Source of the DNA: Ianthella basta
Lineage: Eukaryota > Porifera > Demospongiae > Verongiida > Ianthellidae
Length of the DNA: 64,000 bases
Assembly: GCA_964019415.1 (NCBI GenBank)
Contig: OZ025872.1
Span: 3,522,797 to 3,586,796, forward strand
Reading direction: 5' to 3'
Part shown: positions 44,351-53,287 of the stretch, in pieces
Numbering within the stretch: position 1 is the first letter of the stretch
Layout of the letters: every line of letters starts with the position of its first letter
Position numbers and translations under genes: made by a program
Notes under the pieces: generated by a model
Databases searched by the model: none
The model's input: only the letters and a program-made list of their open reading frames with translations
What the model was told of the DNA's origin: nothing

Positions 44351-44564
44351 TGTTGTATCTTAGTCCTTCTGCTAAGGGGCACGCGTACCGTCACTCTCAG
44401 ATCGATCAGCAACCAACCAACTCAATGAATAAAACAGGCATATATATAGGCAAGCAAGCAAATCAGAAACTGTCATGAACAATACACAATAACAGGTAGG
44501 TCAATCATGTTCAATCATAGACAATACACAATAACATGTTCAAGGTTCGCTTCAATATACATCA
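44351..44564 (-). repeat. 3' LTR of the Ty3/gypsy element
   Basis: 214 bp, identical by eye to 48491-48704; it begins TGTTGTATCTTAGTCC and ends ACATCA on the + strand. Confidence 0.95.
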
Positions 44565-44576
44565 CTCCTTCCTCCT
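44565..44576 (-). other. Polypurine tract candidate
   Basis: On the - strand AGGAGGAAGGAG directly abuts the 3' LTR, as expected for the plus-strand primer of an LTR element. It begins within the stop codon of the integrase frame. Confidence 0.75.
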
Positions 44577-46113
44577 ATTTCCATGAAGCTTGAAACCGGT
44601 CTGGCTCTCTGGTCACCCGGCTTGATCGTCGAGGTAGACCTTCCAACTCTGGCTGTGATGGAGATGATGGGAGCAGTGGTGGATGAGAAGGATTGTCTGG
44701 CAACGCCTCAGGGGTTGGCGTTGATTCTGATCTCTCCTGTGATGATGGCCAATCACAATCCTCCATGTAGCTCCGCTTCACCTGATCTACATGGCGATGG
44801 ACAAGGCCTTGGCTTGTCTGAATCTCCAGATTCACATGCCCCCGGTAACCAACCACCTTCCCAGGCAGCCATTTTGGTCCGCTCCCCCAACTGCGAACCA
44901 GGACATTGTCTCCAATAACAAATCTCCGTTCTTCTGAATTGGCCAGGGTCTGAAATTGTTTAGCTTTCACTTTCTGGGCAATGTCAGGCTTTACCATGTC
45001 CAGATGTGTTCTCAGCTTCCTCTTCATCAGTAATTCTGAAGGAGCAACACCTGTTACCGAGTGAGGAGTCATTCTGTACTGGAACAGGAATCGCGACAAT
45101 CTGGTGTTAATGTCACCCATGTGCTGAGCCATCACGCCCCGTTTCAGAGTGTGAACAGCTCGTTCGGCTAGGCCATTGGAGGCTGGATGGTATGGGGCTG
45201 ACCGGCAGTGCTGGATTCCATTCCTGTCCACGAATGTCTGAAACTCGGAGCTGGTGAATGGTGGGCCATTGTCTGTGACCATTGTCTCTGGAATTCCATG
45301 TCTGGCGAACATCTCTCTCAGCTTGTCGATAGTGTTTCTGCTGTTGGCAGCAGATACCACAGCAACCTCCAGCCACTTTGAAAAGGAATCCACCACCACA
45401 AGGAACATATGCCCTTGAAATGGGCCTGCGTAATCCAGATGGAGCCTTGACCACGGCTGACTGGGGAACTCCCATGGATGTGAAGCAGCTGAGGGTGGAG
45501 ACTCTGAGTGCATTTGGCAGTGCCCACACTTTCTCACCAGGCTCTCAATCTCCGCATCCATGTTGGGCCACCAGACGTAACTTCGAGCTAGCGACTTCAT
45601 CCGGGACATGCCCAAGTGTCCATCATGTAGCAGAGCCAGAACCTTGGACCTCAGTGTTGGTGGGATGATTACTCGCGTTCCCCACTGCAAACACCCATCC
45701 ACGGTAGACAATTCATCCTTCCTTTGTGAATAGGGCTTCAAGGCTTCCTCACTGCTGTTCCTCCAGCCAGAGACCACCTGATCCAGCACACGTGCTAGCA
45801 CTGGATCCCGCCTGGTGTGCTGTTTGATGCTCTGTACTGTGACCTTCCCTGTCTCCAGGGCATCCAACATCAATAGTGTCTCCCCAGCTTCTGGTACCTC
45901 CGTTGGAGAACCTGGAAGAGGCAGTCGGCTGAGACAGTCTGCATGGGGAATAGAGGGACCTGGCTTATAGATCACCTGGTAATCATAGGTACCTAGCGTG
46001 AGAACCCATCTCTGGATTCGGGCAGTCGCCATGGATGACAACTGCCGAGAACTGCATGTGGAAGATGCCTTCCAGTGGCTTGTGGTCTGATATGACAGTG
46101 AATTGTCTGCCAT
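44575..46113 (-). CDS. Pol C-terminal frame: end of RNase H and integrase (Ty3/gypsy)
   Basis: A 512-codon frame that continues pol after a frame break. Its first about 20 residues are out of register; true homology resumes at about ATARIQRW (RNase H end), then ADCLSRLPL. The integrase follows: zinc-binding H-H-C-C (HDGHLGMSRM to KCGHCQMHS), and the D,D,E catalytic core seen as HLDYAGPFQG, VTDNGPPFTS and NGLAERAV. The C-terminus has a GPY/F-like module (GPKWLPGKVVGYRG). The stop lies next to the polypurine tract. The part is intact but cannot be translated in frame with the upstream pol without a frame change near 46050. Confidence 0.85.
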   Translation of the reverse strand: MADNSLSYQTTSHWKASSTCSSRQLSSMATARIQRWVLTLGTYDYQVIYKPGPSIPHADCLSRLPLPGSPTEVPEAGETLLMLDALETGKVTVQSIKQHTRRDPVLARVLDQVVSGWRNSSEEALKPYSQRKDELSTVDGCLQWGTRVIIPPTLRSKVLALLHDGHLGMSRMKSLARSYVWWPNMDAEIESLVRKCGHCQMHSESPPSAASHPWEFPSQPWSRLHLDYAGPFQGHMFLVVVDSFSKWLEVAVVSAANSRNTIDKLREMFARHGIPETMVTDNGPPFTSSEFQTFVDRNGIQHCRSAPYHPASNGLAERAVHTLKRGVMAQHMGDINTRLSRFLFQYRMTPHSVTGVAPSELLMKRKLRTHLDMVKPDIAQKVKAKQFQTLANSEERRFVIGDNVLVRSWGSGPKWLPGKVVGYRGHVNLEIQTSQGLVHRHVDQVKRSYMEDCDWPSSQERSESTPTPEALPDNPSHPPLLPSSPSQPELEGLPRRSSRVTREPDRFQASWK

Positions 46114-47878
46114 AGAGGAACTGGTGGAATCTCTTCACTCCATACACCAGCGCCAGGCCTTCTCTCTCCAACTGTGAATAGTTCCTTTCTGCTGGTGCCA
46201 ATGTGCGGCTTGCGAAAGCAATTGGTCTGTGCTGTGTTCCATCTTCTGATGGATGCGAGAGGACTGCGCCAATCCCATACGGAGATGCATCACAGGCCAA
46301 GACAAGTTCTTTCCCAGGATCATAATGCGCCAGTACTGTCATTGATGTGAGTGCACTCTTGGCCTTCTCAAATGCTGCTCTCTGAGCATCTCCCCATTTC
46401 CAAGTCTTGCCCTTTTGCAAGAGCAAATAGAGAGGGGACAGCATACTGGCCAAATTCGGAATGAACTTTGTGTAGTAGGCAATCATGCCCAGGAATGACC
46501 TCAACTGGCTGGCATTGGTTGGGTTTGGTGCCTCTCGAATGGCACGCAGCTTCTCTTCAGATGGTTGTAAGCCCTTGGCAGAGATCACATGGCCCAGGTA
46601 CTCTACAGAAGGAGCAAGAAATATACATTTATTCCTCTTGAGACACAATCCTGCTGCTTCCAATCGCCCCAGGACCGTATCCAGGGTGGATAGGTGATCT
46701 TCTCGACTTCTGCCCGTGACTAGAATGTCGTCAATGTAGACTGCAACCCCAGGAATCCCCTGCAAGATGCTCTCCATAGTGCGCTGAAAGATAGCTGGTG
46801 CTGCAGAAACGCCAAACGGTAGTCGTGTATACTTGAACAACCCCCTATGTGTGTTGATGGTTACATACTTCTGGGATGCCTCGGCTAGGGGAATCTGAAG
46901 GTATGCATGAGCCACATCAAGTTTAGTAAACTCCTGCCCACCTTTCAGTGATGCGAAGAGGTCTTCTATCCTAGGCAGGGGGTACACATTGGTAGTTGCC
47001 ACCTTGTTGACTGTTAGACGGAAGTCACCACAAATGCGAACACTCCCATCTGATTTCACTACAGGAACCACTGGAGCAGCCCATTCTGAGCTTTCCACCG
47101 GCACAATCACCCCCAGCTCCTGCAACCTCTGCAACTCCTGCTCAGTCTTCTCCCGCAGCGCATAAGGTACAGGACGTGCTTTCAAGAAGGTTGGCTTGGT
47201 ATCAGCTGGAACATTGAGCTGTGCTTCATGCTGTGAGGCTTTCCCCAGTTCATCACGGAACAAGCTCGGGTACTTACCCACCACTTCCTCCAAGTTGAGG
47301 CTGGCTTTTGATGGATTGTGTGCCATTGTGTGGAGCACGTCTTGCCAGGGTACTTGAAAGTGTTGGAGCCAGTCTCTTCCCAGCAGACACGGTCCCTCGC
47401 CCTTCACCACCACCATTCTGCAATTGTGCTGCTGTTGGTTGTAGCCTACACTCACTGAGATTTCTCCCAGACAGTCGATTGTCTCCCCTGTGTAGGTGCG
47501 GAGCTTGATGACCGAAGGGCACAAAACTGGACGGGGTGCCACCATCTCTTTCCACACTCTATCTGTGATGAGTGACACTGACGCACCAGTGTCCAACTCC
47601 ATGGATACTTCTTGGCCATTCACAGCTACACGAAGAACAATTGGAGGGACCCTGCGACTGGGTAAATTGAAGAGCATGTGCGTGCTTTCATACAAATCTT
47701 CCCCGCCATCCACAACATTAGTGTGCTTTGGGGTGTTCCTCAACTTACTCCGACAAACCCTTGCCAAGTGACCTCGCTTCCCACAAGAAAAACACTCAGC
47801 ATTCTTGAATGGACAATCCCTTGGTCGGTGGGAGCGTCCACACTTGAAGCACATCTCACTGGCTGGAAGACCTTGCAT
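45983..47878 (-). CDS. Gag-C/Pol frame: zinc knuckles, protease, RT, RNase H start
   Basis: About 631 codons from ATG at 47878-47876. In order: two zinc knuckles (CFKCGRSHRPRDC and CFSCGKRGHLARVC), aspartic protease (MELDTGASVSLI), reverse transcriptase with the catalytic YIDD box (VYIDDILVTG), and RNase H (LACDASPYGIGAVLS to VISDHKPLEGIF). It then runs out of register and stops at 45983. The start codon overlaps the gag stop in TGATG, with an in-frame stop just upstream, so expression would need reinitiation or a -1 shift at that spot. The zinc knuckles, normally part of Gag, are in this frame. Confidence 0.88.
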   Translation of the reverse strand: MQGLPASEMCFKCGRSHRPRDCPFKNAECFSCGKRGHLARVCRSKLRNTPKHTNVVDGGEDLYESTHMLFNLPSRRVPPIVLRVAVNGQEVSMELDTGASVSLITDRVWKEMVAPRPVLCPSVIKLRTYTGETIDCLGEISVSVGYNQQQHNCRMVVVKGEGPCLLGRDWLQHFQVPWQDVLHTMAHNPSKASLNLEEVVGKYPSLFRDELGKASQHEAQLNVPADTKPTFLKARPVPYALREKTEQELQRLQELGVIVPVESSEWAAPVVPVVKSDGSVRICGDFRLTVNKVATTNVYPLPRIEDLFASLKGGQEFTKLDVAHAYLQIPLAEASQKYVTINTHRGLFKYTRLPFGVSAAPAIFQRTMESILQGIPGVAVYIDDILVTGRSREDHLSTLDTVLGRLEAAGLCLKRNKCIFLAPSVEYLGHVISAKGLQPSEEKLRAIREAPNPTNASQLRSFLGMIAYYTKFIPNLASMLSPLYLLLQKGKTWKWGDAQRAAFEKAKSALTSMTVLAHYDPGKELVLACDASPYGIGAVLSHPSEDGTQHRPIAFASRTLAPAERNYSQLEREGLALVYGVKRFHQFLYGRQFTVISDHKPLEGIFHMQFSAVVIHGDCPNPEMGSHARYL

Positions 47879-48456
47879 CAATCAATGGAACCTGACTCCG
47901 GCATCTCCGATTTCACTCTAACTGATTCTTCCCGATTTGTCTGCAGATTAAGGGTGTCCCTTGCAGCCACTTCATGGGCCTGGCAAATATCAAAGGCACG
48001 TTGAAAAGTGAGGTCTTTCTCTGACAGTAGTCTCCTCTGTAGCGCCGCATCCCTCAGTCCACAGACCAGTCGATCTCGTAGCATGTCTTCTAAGGAATTT
48101 CCAAAGTTGCAGTGCGTCGACAGTCGTCTGAGGATTGCAACATACTGGGGAATGGTCTCTGTTTCCATTTGCGACCTGGAGTGGAAATGAAAACGTTGCA
48201 CAATCATTGAAGGCGGCGGGTTCTTGTGTGCATTCACCAACTGAACAAGCTCTTCAAATGTCTTCGTAGTAGGTTTCTCCGGAGCTATTAAGTCCTTTAT
48301 CAATTGATAGGTAACAGGTCCGCATGTGCTGAGCAGTGTGGCTCTTTGTCGATCTTCACTGACTGCGTTAGCCACGAAGTACTGCTGCATCCGCTCGGTG
48401 TATGACAACCAGTCCTCCTTGGAATCATCGAATTCTGGGAAGGTTGCTGCTGCCAT
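47878..48456 (-). CDS. Gag capsid region (Ty3/gypsy)
   Basis: 192 residues from ATG (48456-48454), beginning MAAATFPEFDDSKEDW. The pattern WLSYTERMQQYF, then VTYQLIKDL, FHSRSQMETETIPQYV and LRDRLVCGLRD is typical of gypsy Gag capsid. It ends PESGSID without a zinc knuckle; those lie in the next frame. The leader between the 5' LTR and the ATG is only 34 nt, so the primer site lies almost on the start codon. Confidence 0.85.
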   Translation of the reverse strand: MAAATFPEFDDSKEDWLSYTERMQQYFVANAVSEDRQRATLLSTCGPVTYQLIKDLIAPEKPTTKTFEELVQLVNAHKNPPPSMIVQRFHFHSRSQMETETIPQYVAILRRLSTHCNFGNSLEDMLRDRLVCGLRDAALQRRLLSEKDLTFQRAFDICQAHEVAARDTLNLQTNREESVRVKSEMPESGSID

Positions 48457-48471
48457 CTTGGCTGACAAGGT

Positions 48472-48489
48472 GCTTTACCTTCGTCGCCA
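48472..48489 (-). other. Primer binding site candidate
   Basis: On the - strand TGGCGACGAAGGTAAAGC starts one base after the 5' LTR. The leading TGG would pair with a tRNA CCA end. The priming tRNA was not identified. Confidence 0.6.
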
Positions 48490-48490
48490 G

Positions 48491-48704
48491 TGTTGTATCT
48501 TAGTCCTTCTGCTAAGGGGCACGCGTACCGTCACTCTCAGATCGATCAGCAACCAACCAACTCAATGAATAAAACAGGCATATATATAGGCAAGCAAGCA
48601 AATCAGAAACTGTCATGAACAATACACAATAACAGGTAGGTCAATCATGTTCAATCATAGACAATACACAATAACATGTTCAAGGTTCGCTTCAATATAC
48701 ATCA
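48491..48704 (-). repeat. 5' LTR of the Ty3/gypsy element
   Basis: 214 bp, identical by eye to the other LTR. Confidence 0.95.
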
Positions 48705-48810
48705 AGTTTGGATATATTTTGGGATGCGTGTTTAATATGGTAGTGATATGCAATTGTAAGCATCACTATTAAATTATGCAGTCATGCATGTGGCAATGAC
48801 AATATAATAC
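48705..48810. repeat. 106-bp direct repeat, right flank of Ty3/gypsy element
   Basis: Same sequence as 44236-44341; it follows the LTR with no gap and ends ACAATATAATAC before diverging. Confidence 0.95.
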
Positions 48811-49709
48811 TAGTAGCTCAAGATTTTATATTTGTGACCCACTGTTCCACTAGCCTCGTACCCAGTCCCTACTTTCATTCTGACTTCCACCCAGAGGGAA
48901 ATAGTGGAAGTCGGAATGGAAATAGGGACTGGGTACAATTAAGGCTACCATATACCACCTGTTTCTGATGCATGTACAAATTGTGCATGTAATATGAATG
49001 CAGTGAATAGTGCATGCGCAATTTGTAAATGCACTTTGTGCCAGACCCACAAAGATGGCCAGCACAGTTGTAGCTATTACCATGTGATGATGCCTGTGTG
49101 GTGCATCACGCATGTGTTCTCAAGGGTCAGCATAACAAGCCGACCAATCCTCATTGCTGCTTTACATAGAGCACATTTCAACAGGGCACCAGTTTGACTG
49201 AGTGACATAGCTACGTAGCTAATTTATAACTAGCTATAGCTAATTGGAGGGATGTCAATCTCATTAACCTGCATCATTTTCTCTTTTTATACATAGACAG
49301 CTGACTACTTCACGGTTTGCAATACACTAATTCAGCTTGGCTACATTGCAAAGTTTCCTTCAAGCTGGTAGCTACAATCGACCTCAGGTTGCTTGTGCCA
49401 TTTCGTAAAAATGAAATCAAACTGAACAATCAAATTTGGTGGATTTCATAGACCATGGGTAAAACCAGGGTAATTCCATCATGTCTGTCTGCAACTGCTT
49501 AGCTATTGAGAAGGAGTACGCTCACTCCTGCTTCAGGTCAAAGAGTGCAGTTAATTGGTTGATAAATAGCGGCGCTGTGTTGAGCTAAAAGTCCTTCGCG
49601 AAGGAAGAAGGTTCAAGATTAAACCCTGGTGTGCCGAAATTACCCCAGTTTGCCCTATACTACAGTCGTCCGGAGTAGTCGCGTTCCCAGCCCACCACTT
49701 CCGCTAGTA
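48811..49709. other. Spacer between Ty3/gypsy element and inverted-repeat cluster
   Basis: Non-coding. Contains a 79-bp foldback at 48858-48936 and, at 49676-49705, a stray piece of the TCGTTCCCAG foldback family. Nothing else recognised. Confidence 0.5.
48858..48936. mobile_element. Short foldback element
   Basis: The left arm starts GTACCCAGTCCCTA, and the right arm ends with its reverse complement TAGGGACTGGGTAC. Arms are about 32 nt with a few mismatches around a loop of about 15 nt. The flanking CCTCGTACCCAG resembles the ends of the TCGTTCCCAG elements nearby. Confidence 0.65.
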
Positions 49710-49780
49710 GTCTCGTTCCCAGACCCACCTCCGCCGTTCCGCCGTTTTTATTTAGATAGGGGGGCGGAGGAAGGGTGCCC

Positions 49781-49866
49781 TAGTCTCGTTCCCAGCCCAC
49801 CACTTCCGCTAACAAAATGTCCGCAGCCATTTTGTTAGCGGAAGTGGTGGGCTGGGAACGAGACTA
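49781..49866. mobile_element. Perfect 39-bp foldback (hairpin) element
   Basis: The arms 49781-49819 and 49828-49866 are exact reverse complements over 39 bp with an 8-nt loop (TCCGCAGC). The ends TAGTCTCGTTCCCAG / CTGGGAACGAGACTA match the outer element. Confidence 0.85.
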
Positions 49867-49874
49867 CCTCCGCC

Positions 49875-50633
49875 CAGGGGGGTCGGTCAAGGTCACGTGT
49901 GTCCGCAAAATGGCCGACGCGGCTGCTCTTTACTGTGTATTTTACCTATACTAGCAAAGTGCAGACATATTTCGAGAAACACGTCGCATCGCTTGTTTCT
50001 TTGCTTCTGAGCACACAGTTGGACAAGGGCTATCAGAAAATGGACCCTTCCCCGCCCTTCCCCAACATCTAGGTAGGTTTTACGAGCATTTTCCAACACC
50101 GGTGTACGAGTGTTCGCTGCTGCTGGCTACGAGGCAGATGAAGCCTAATCTGGAGTACTGAGCAAGTGCTCCTGTGTAAGTGACTCCTTAGAAGCTGGTA
50201 GCGAGTCTTCATTGATCACTTCAGGACTGCAAGACTGATAGGTTGACTACTTCTGCAATGGGAGTGCAATCGGCAACCACGTCCTTACAATCGTCTTGGT
50301 TCTGTACACGATTTGTCACATTCGATAGCAGGGATGCTAGAAATGGCTTAAGCGTGCTGGCAATCTTTAGGAAACGCTGCGATAACTTGCAAAACTAAAT
50401 CGTAAAAGCGGTCAGACAGTTAAGCCCAATCCACCGTATGGCTCCTTGGCTACGTACGTACGGGTCATACCAGGGGCGCGAATGTAGTACAAGGCCCTGC
50501 CATGGCTCAGGGTATGCACATTCGGCCTTGGAGCACAGTCAGCTAACATATAGATACGCGATTGGAATGTCAGGAATGCAATTATTGAGGTGCTGGTATT
50601 GCACAATCCCAGGACCTTGTCCGACCCCCCCTG
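49875..50633 (+). mobile_element. 759-bp TIR element, copy a
   Basis: Ends CAGGGGGGTCGGTCAAGG and CCTTGTCCGACCCCCCCTG (imperfect terminal inverted repeats). Both sides carry the 9-bp sequence ACCTCCGCC, a target-site duplication. No transposase is encoded, so it is non-autonomous. Confidence 0.85.
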
Positions 50634-50688
50634 ACCTCCGCCCCTCTATCTAAATAAAAATGGCGGAACGGCGGAGGTGGGTCTGGGA

Positions 50689-51449
50689 CAGGGGGGGTCG
50701 GTCAAGGTCACGTGTGTCCGCAAAATGGCCGACGCGGCTGCTCTTTACTGTGTATTTTACCTATACTAGCTAAGAGCAGACATATTTCGAGAAACACGTC
50801 GCATCGCTTGTTTATTTGCTTCTGAGCACACAGTTGGACAAGGGCTATCAGAAAATGGACCCTTCCCCGCCCTTCCCCAGCATCTAGGTAGGTTTTGCGA
50901 GCATTTTCCAACACCGGTGTACGAGTGTTCGCTGATGCTGACTACGAGGCAGATGGAGCCTAATCTGGAGTACTGAGCAAGTGCTCCTGTGGAAGTGACT
51001 CCTTAGAAGCTGGTAGCGAGTCCTCATTGATCACTTCAGGACTGCAAGACTGATAGGTTGACTGCTTCTGCAATGGGAGTGCAATCGGCAGCCACGTCCT
51101 TGCAATCGTCTTGGTTCTGTACACGATTTGTCACATTTGATAGCAGGGTTGCTAGAAATGGCTTGAGCGTGCTGGCAATCCTCAAGAAACGCTGCGATAA
51201 CTTGCAAAACTAAATCGTGAAAGCGGTCAGACAATTAAGCCCAATCCACTGTATGGCTCCTTGGCTACGTACGTACGGCTCAAACCAGGAGCGCGAATGC
51301 AGTACAAGGCCCTGCCATGGCTCAGGGTATGCACATTCGGCCTTGGAGCACAGTCAGCTAACATATGGAAACGCGATTAGAATGTCAGGAATGCAATTAT
51401 TGAGGTGCTGGTATTGCGCAATCCCAGGACCCTTGTCCGACCCCCCCTG
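50689..51449 (+). mobile_element. 759-bp TIR element, copy b
   Basis: 761 bp, same ends and interior as copy a with scattered substitutions. Flanked on both sides by GGTCTGGGA (9 bp). Confidence 0.85.
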
Positions 51450-51458
51450 GGTCTGGGA

Positions 51459-52216
51459 CAGGGGGGGTCGGACAAGTCCTGGGATTGCGCAATACCAGCA
51501 CCTCAATAATTGCATTCCTGACATTCTAATCGCGTTTCCATATGTTAGCTGACTGTGCTCCAAGGCCGAATGTGCATACCCTGAGCCATGGCAGGGCCTT
51601 GTACTGCATTCGCGCCCCTAGTATGACCCGTACGTACGTAGCCAAGGAGCCATACGGTGGATTGGGATTAATTGTCTGACCGCTTTCACCATTCAGTTTT
51701 GCAAGCTATCGCAGCGTTTCTTGAGGATTGCCAGCACGTTTAAGCCATTTCTAGCATCCCTGCTATTGAATGTGACAAATCATGTACAGAACCAAGACGA
51801 TTGCAAGGACGTGGCTGCCGATTGCACTCCCATTGCAGAAGCAGTCAACCTATCAGTCTTGCAGTCCTGAAGTGATCAATGCTGACTCGCTACCAGCTTC
51901 TAAGGAGTCACTTCCACAGGAGCACTTGCTCAGTACTCCAGATTAGGCCCCATCTGCCTCGTAGCCAGCATCAGAGAACACTCGTATACCGGTGTTGGAA
52001 AATGCTCGCAAAACCTACCTAGATGCTGGGGAAGGGCGGGGAAGGGTCCATTTTCTGATAGCCCTTGTCCAACTGTGTGCTCAGAAGCAAAGAAACAAGC
52101 GATGCGACGTATTTCCCGAAATATGTCTGCTCTTAGCTAGTATAGGTAAAATACACAGGAAAGAGCAGGAGCGTCGGCCATTTTGCGGACACACGTGACC
52201 TTGACCGACCCCCCTG
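51459..52216 (-). mobile_element. 759-bp TIR element, copy c (inverted)
   Basis: 758 bp in the opposite orientation to a, b and d. It is separated from d by one base (52217), so c and d form a near-perfect palindrome. The left flank is GGTCTGGGA. Confidence 0.85.
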
Positions 52217-52217
52217 A

Positions 52218-52976
52218 CAAGGGGGTCGGTCAAGGTCACGTGTGTCCGCAAAATGGCCGACGCGGCTGCTCTTTACTGTGTATTTTACCTATACTAGCTA
52301 AGAGCAGACATATTTCGGGAAATACGTCGCATCGCTTGTTTCTTTGCTTCTGAGCACACAGTTGGACAAGGGCTATCAGAAAATGGACCCTTCCCCGCCC
52401 TTCCCCAGCATCTAGGTAGGTTTTGCGAGCATTTTCCAACACCGGTATACGAGTGTTCTCTGATGCTGGCTACGAGGCAGATGGGGCCTAATCTGGAGTA
52501 CTGAGCAAGTGCTCCTGTGGAAGTGACTCCTTAGAAGCTGGTAGCGAGTCAGCATTGATCACTTCAGGACTGCAAGACTGATAGGTTGACTGCTTCTGCA
52601 ATGGGAGTGCAATCGGCAGCCACGTCCTTGCAATCGTCTTGGTTCTGTACATGATTTGTCACATTCAATAGCAGGGATGCTAGAAATGGCTTAAACGTGC
52701 TGGCAATCCTCAAGAAACGCTGCGATAGCTTGCAAAACTGAATGGTGAAAGCGGTCAGACAATTAATCCCAATCCACCGTATGGCTCCTTGGCTACGTAC
52801 GTACGGGTCATACTAGGGGCGCGAATGCAGTACAAGGCCCTGCCATGGCTCAGGGTATGCACATTCGGCCTTGGAGCACAGTCAGCTAACATATGGAAAC
52901 GCGATTAGAATGTCAGGAATGCAATTATTGAGGTGCTGGTATTGCGCAATCCCAGGACCTTGTCCGACCCCCCCTG
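52218..52976 (+). mobile_element. 759-bp TIR element, copy d
   Basis: 759 bp; the first bases are CAAGGGGG rather than CAGGGGG. The right flank is GGTCTGGGA, so the c+d pair as a whole is bracketed by the same 9-bp sequence. All copies contain the same 68-codon frame on the antisense side, explained by copy identity. Confidence 0.85.
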
Positions 52977-52992
52977 GGTCTGGGAACGAGAC

Positions 52993-53287
52993 TGGTCGCG
53001 TAGGCTTTCCTCGACGATCGCGGGCTCCACAGTCTGCAGCGAGCGTATTAAAAACAATTGTCGCCCTGTCTCTACTTTGGTCAATAAGCGCCGGTGTCTC
53101 CATAATTGCAGCTGTGATCTGAAGCAGCAGCGATCTCATTGGTCAGCGCGAGCTGTGAAATTTACACATTCTGCGCTGCTAGACCCTACTTTTCTTCCGC
53201 CCCCGCGCGCGATGACAAAGTAGGGTTTGGCGGCTAGACTAAGGCGGTTGCAGTGTCCATATCCTACCTACGACTGTGACGAAAGAG
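52993..53287 (+). promoter_or_regulatory. Probable promoter/5' UTR region of oxidase gene
   Basis: About 300 bp of relatively CpG-rich DNA directly upstream of the oxidase start codon, with no TATA box. It contains a short inverted repeat (CTAGACCCTAC... and GTAGGG...GGCTAG) at 53179-53240. Confidence 0.3.

Larger units (their letters stand above)
44351..48704 (-). mobile_element. Ty3/gypsy LTR retrotransposon
   Basis: A 4354-bp element on the - strand bounded by two identical 214-bp LTRs (44351-44564 and 48491-48704) with TG...CA ends. Order along the - strand: 5' LTR, primer site, gag, CCHC zinc knuckles, protease, reverse transcriptase, RNase H, integrase with GPY/F-like end, polypurine tract, 3' LTR. 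RT before integrase places it in Ty3/gypsy (Metaviridae). Identical LTRs indicate recent insertion, yet the pol frame is broken once in RNase H. The immediate flanks are not a 4-6 bp duplication but a 106-bp direct repeat. It sits 161 bp after the truncated oxidase copy. Confidence 0.93.
49710..52992. mobile_element. Outer inverted-repeat element hosting nested insertions
   Basis: The left end GTCTCGTTCCCAGACCC (49710-49726) and the right end GGGTCTGGGAACGAGAC (52976-52992) are exact reverse complements. A longer inverted match exists between 49720-49770 and 50634-50688. All four 759-bp units lie inside and two of their target sequences are these ends. Whether this was one element or several collapsed ones cannot be decided by eye. 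Confidence 0.5.

Noticed and set aside
45113-45668. Open frames overlapping the integrase region on both strands
   Set aside because: Shadows of the retrotransposon pol frame.
49893-52442. 68-codon frame (LENARKTYLD...) present in four places
   Set aside because: Its preservation is fully explained by the four near-identical 759-bp transposon copies; no known domain is visible.
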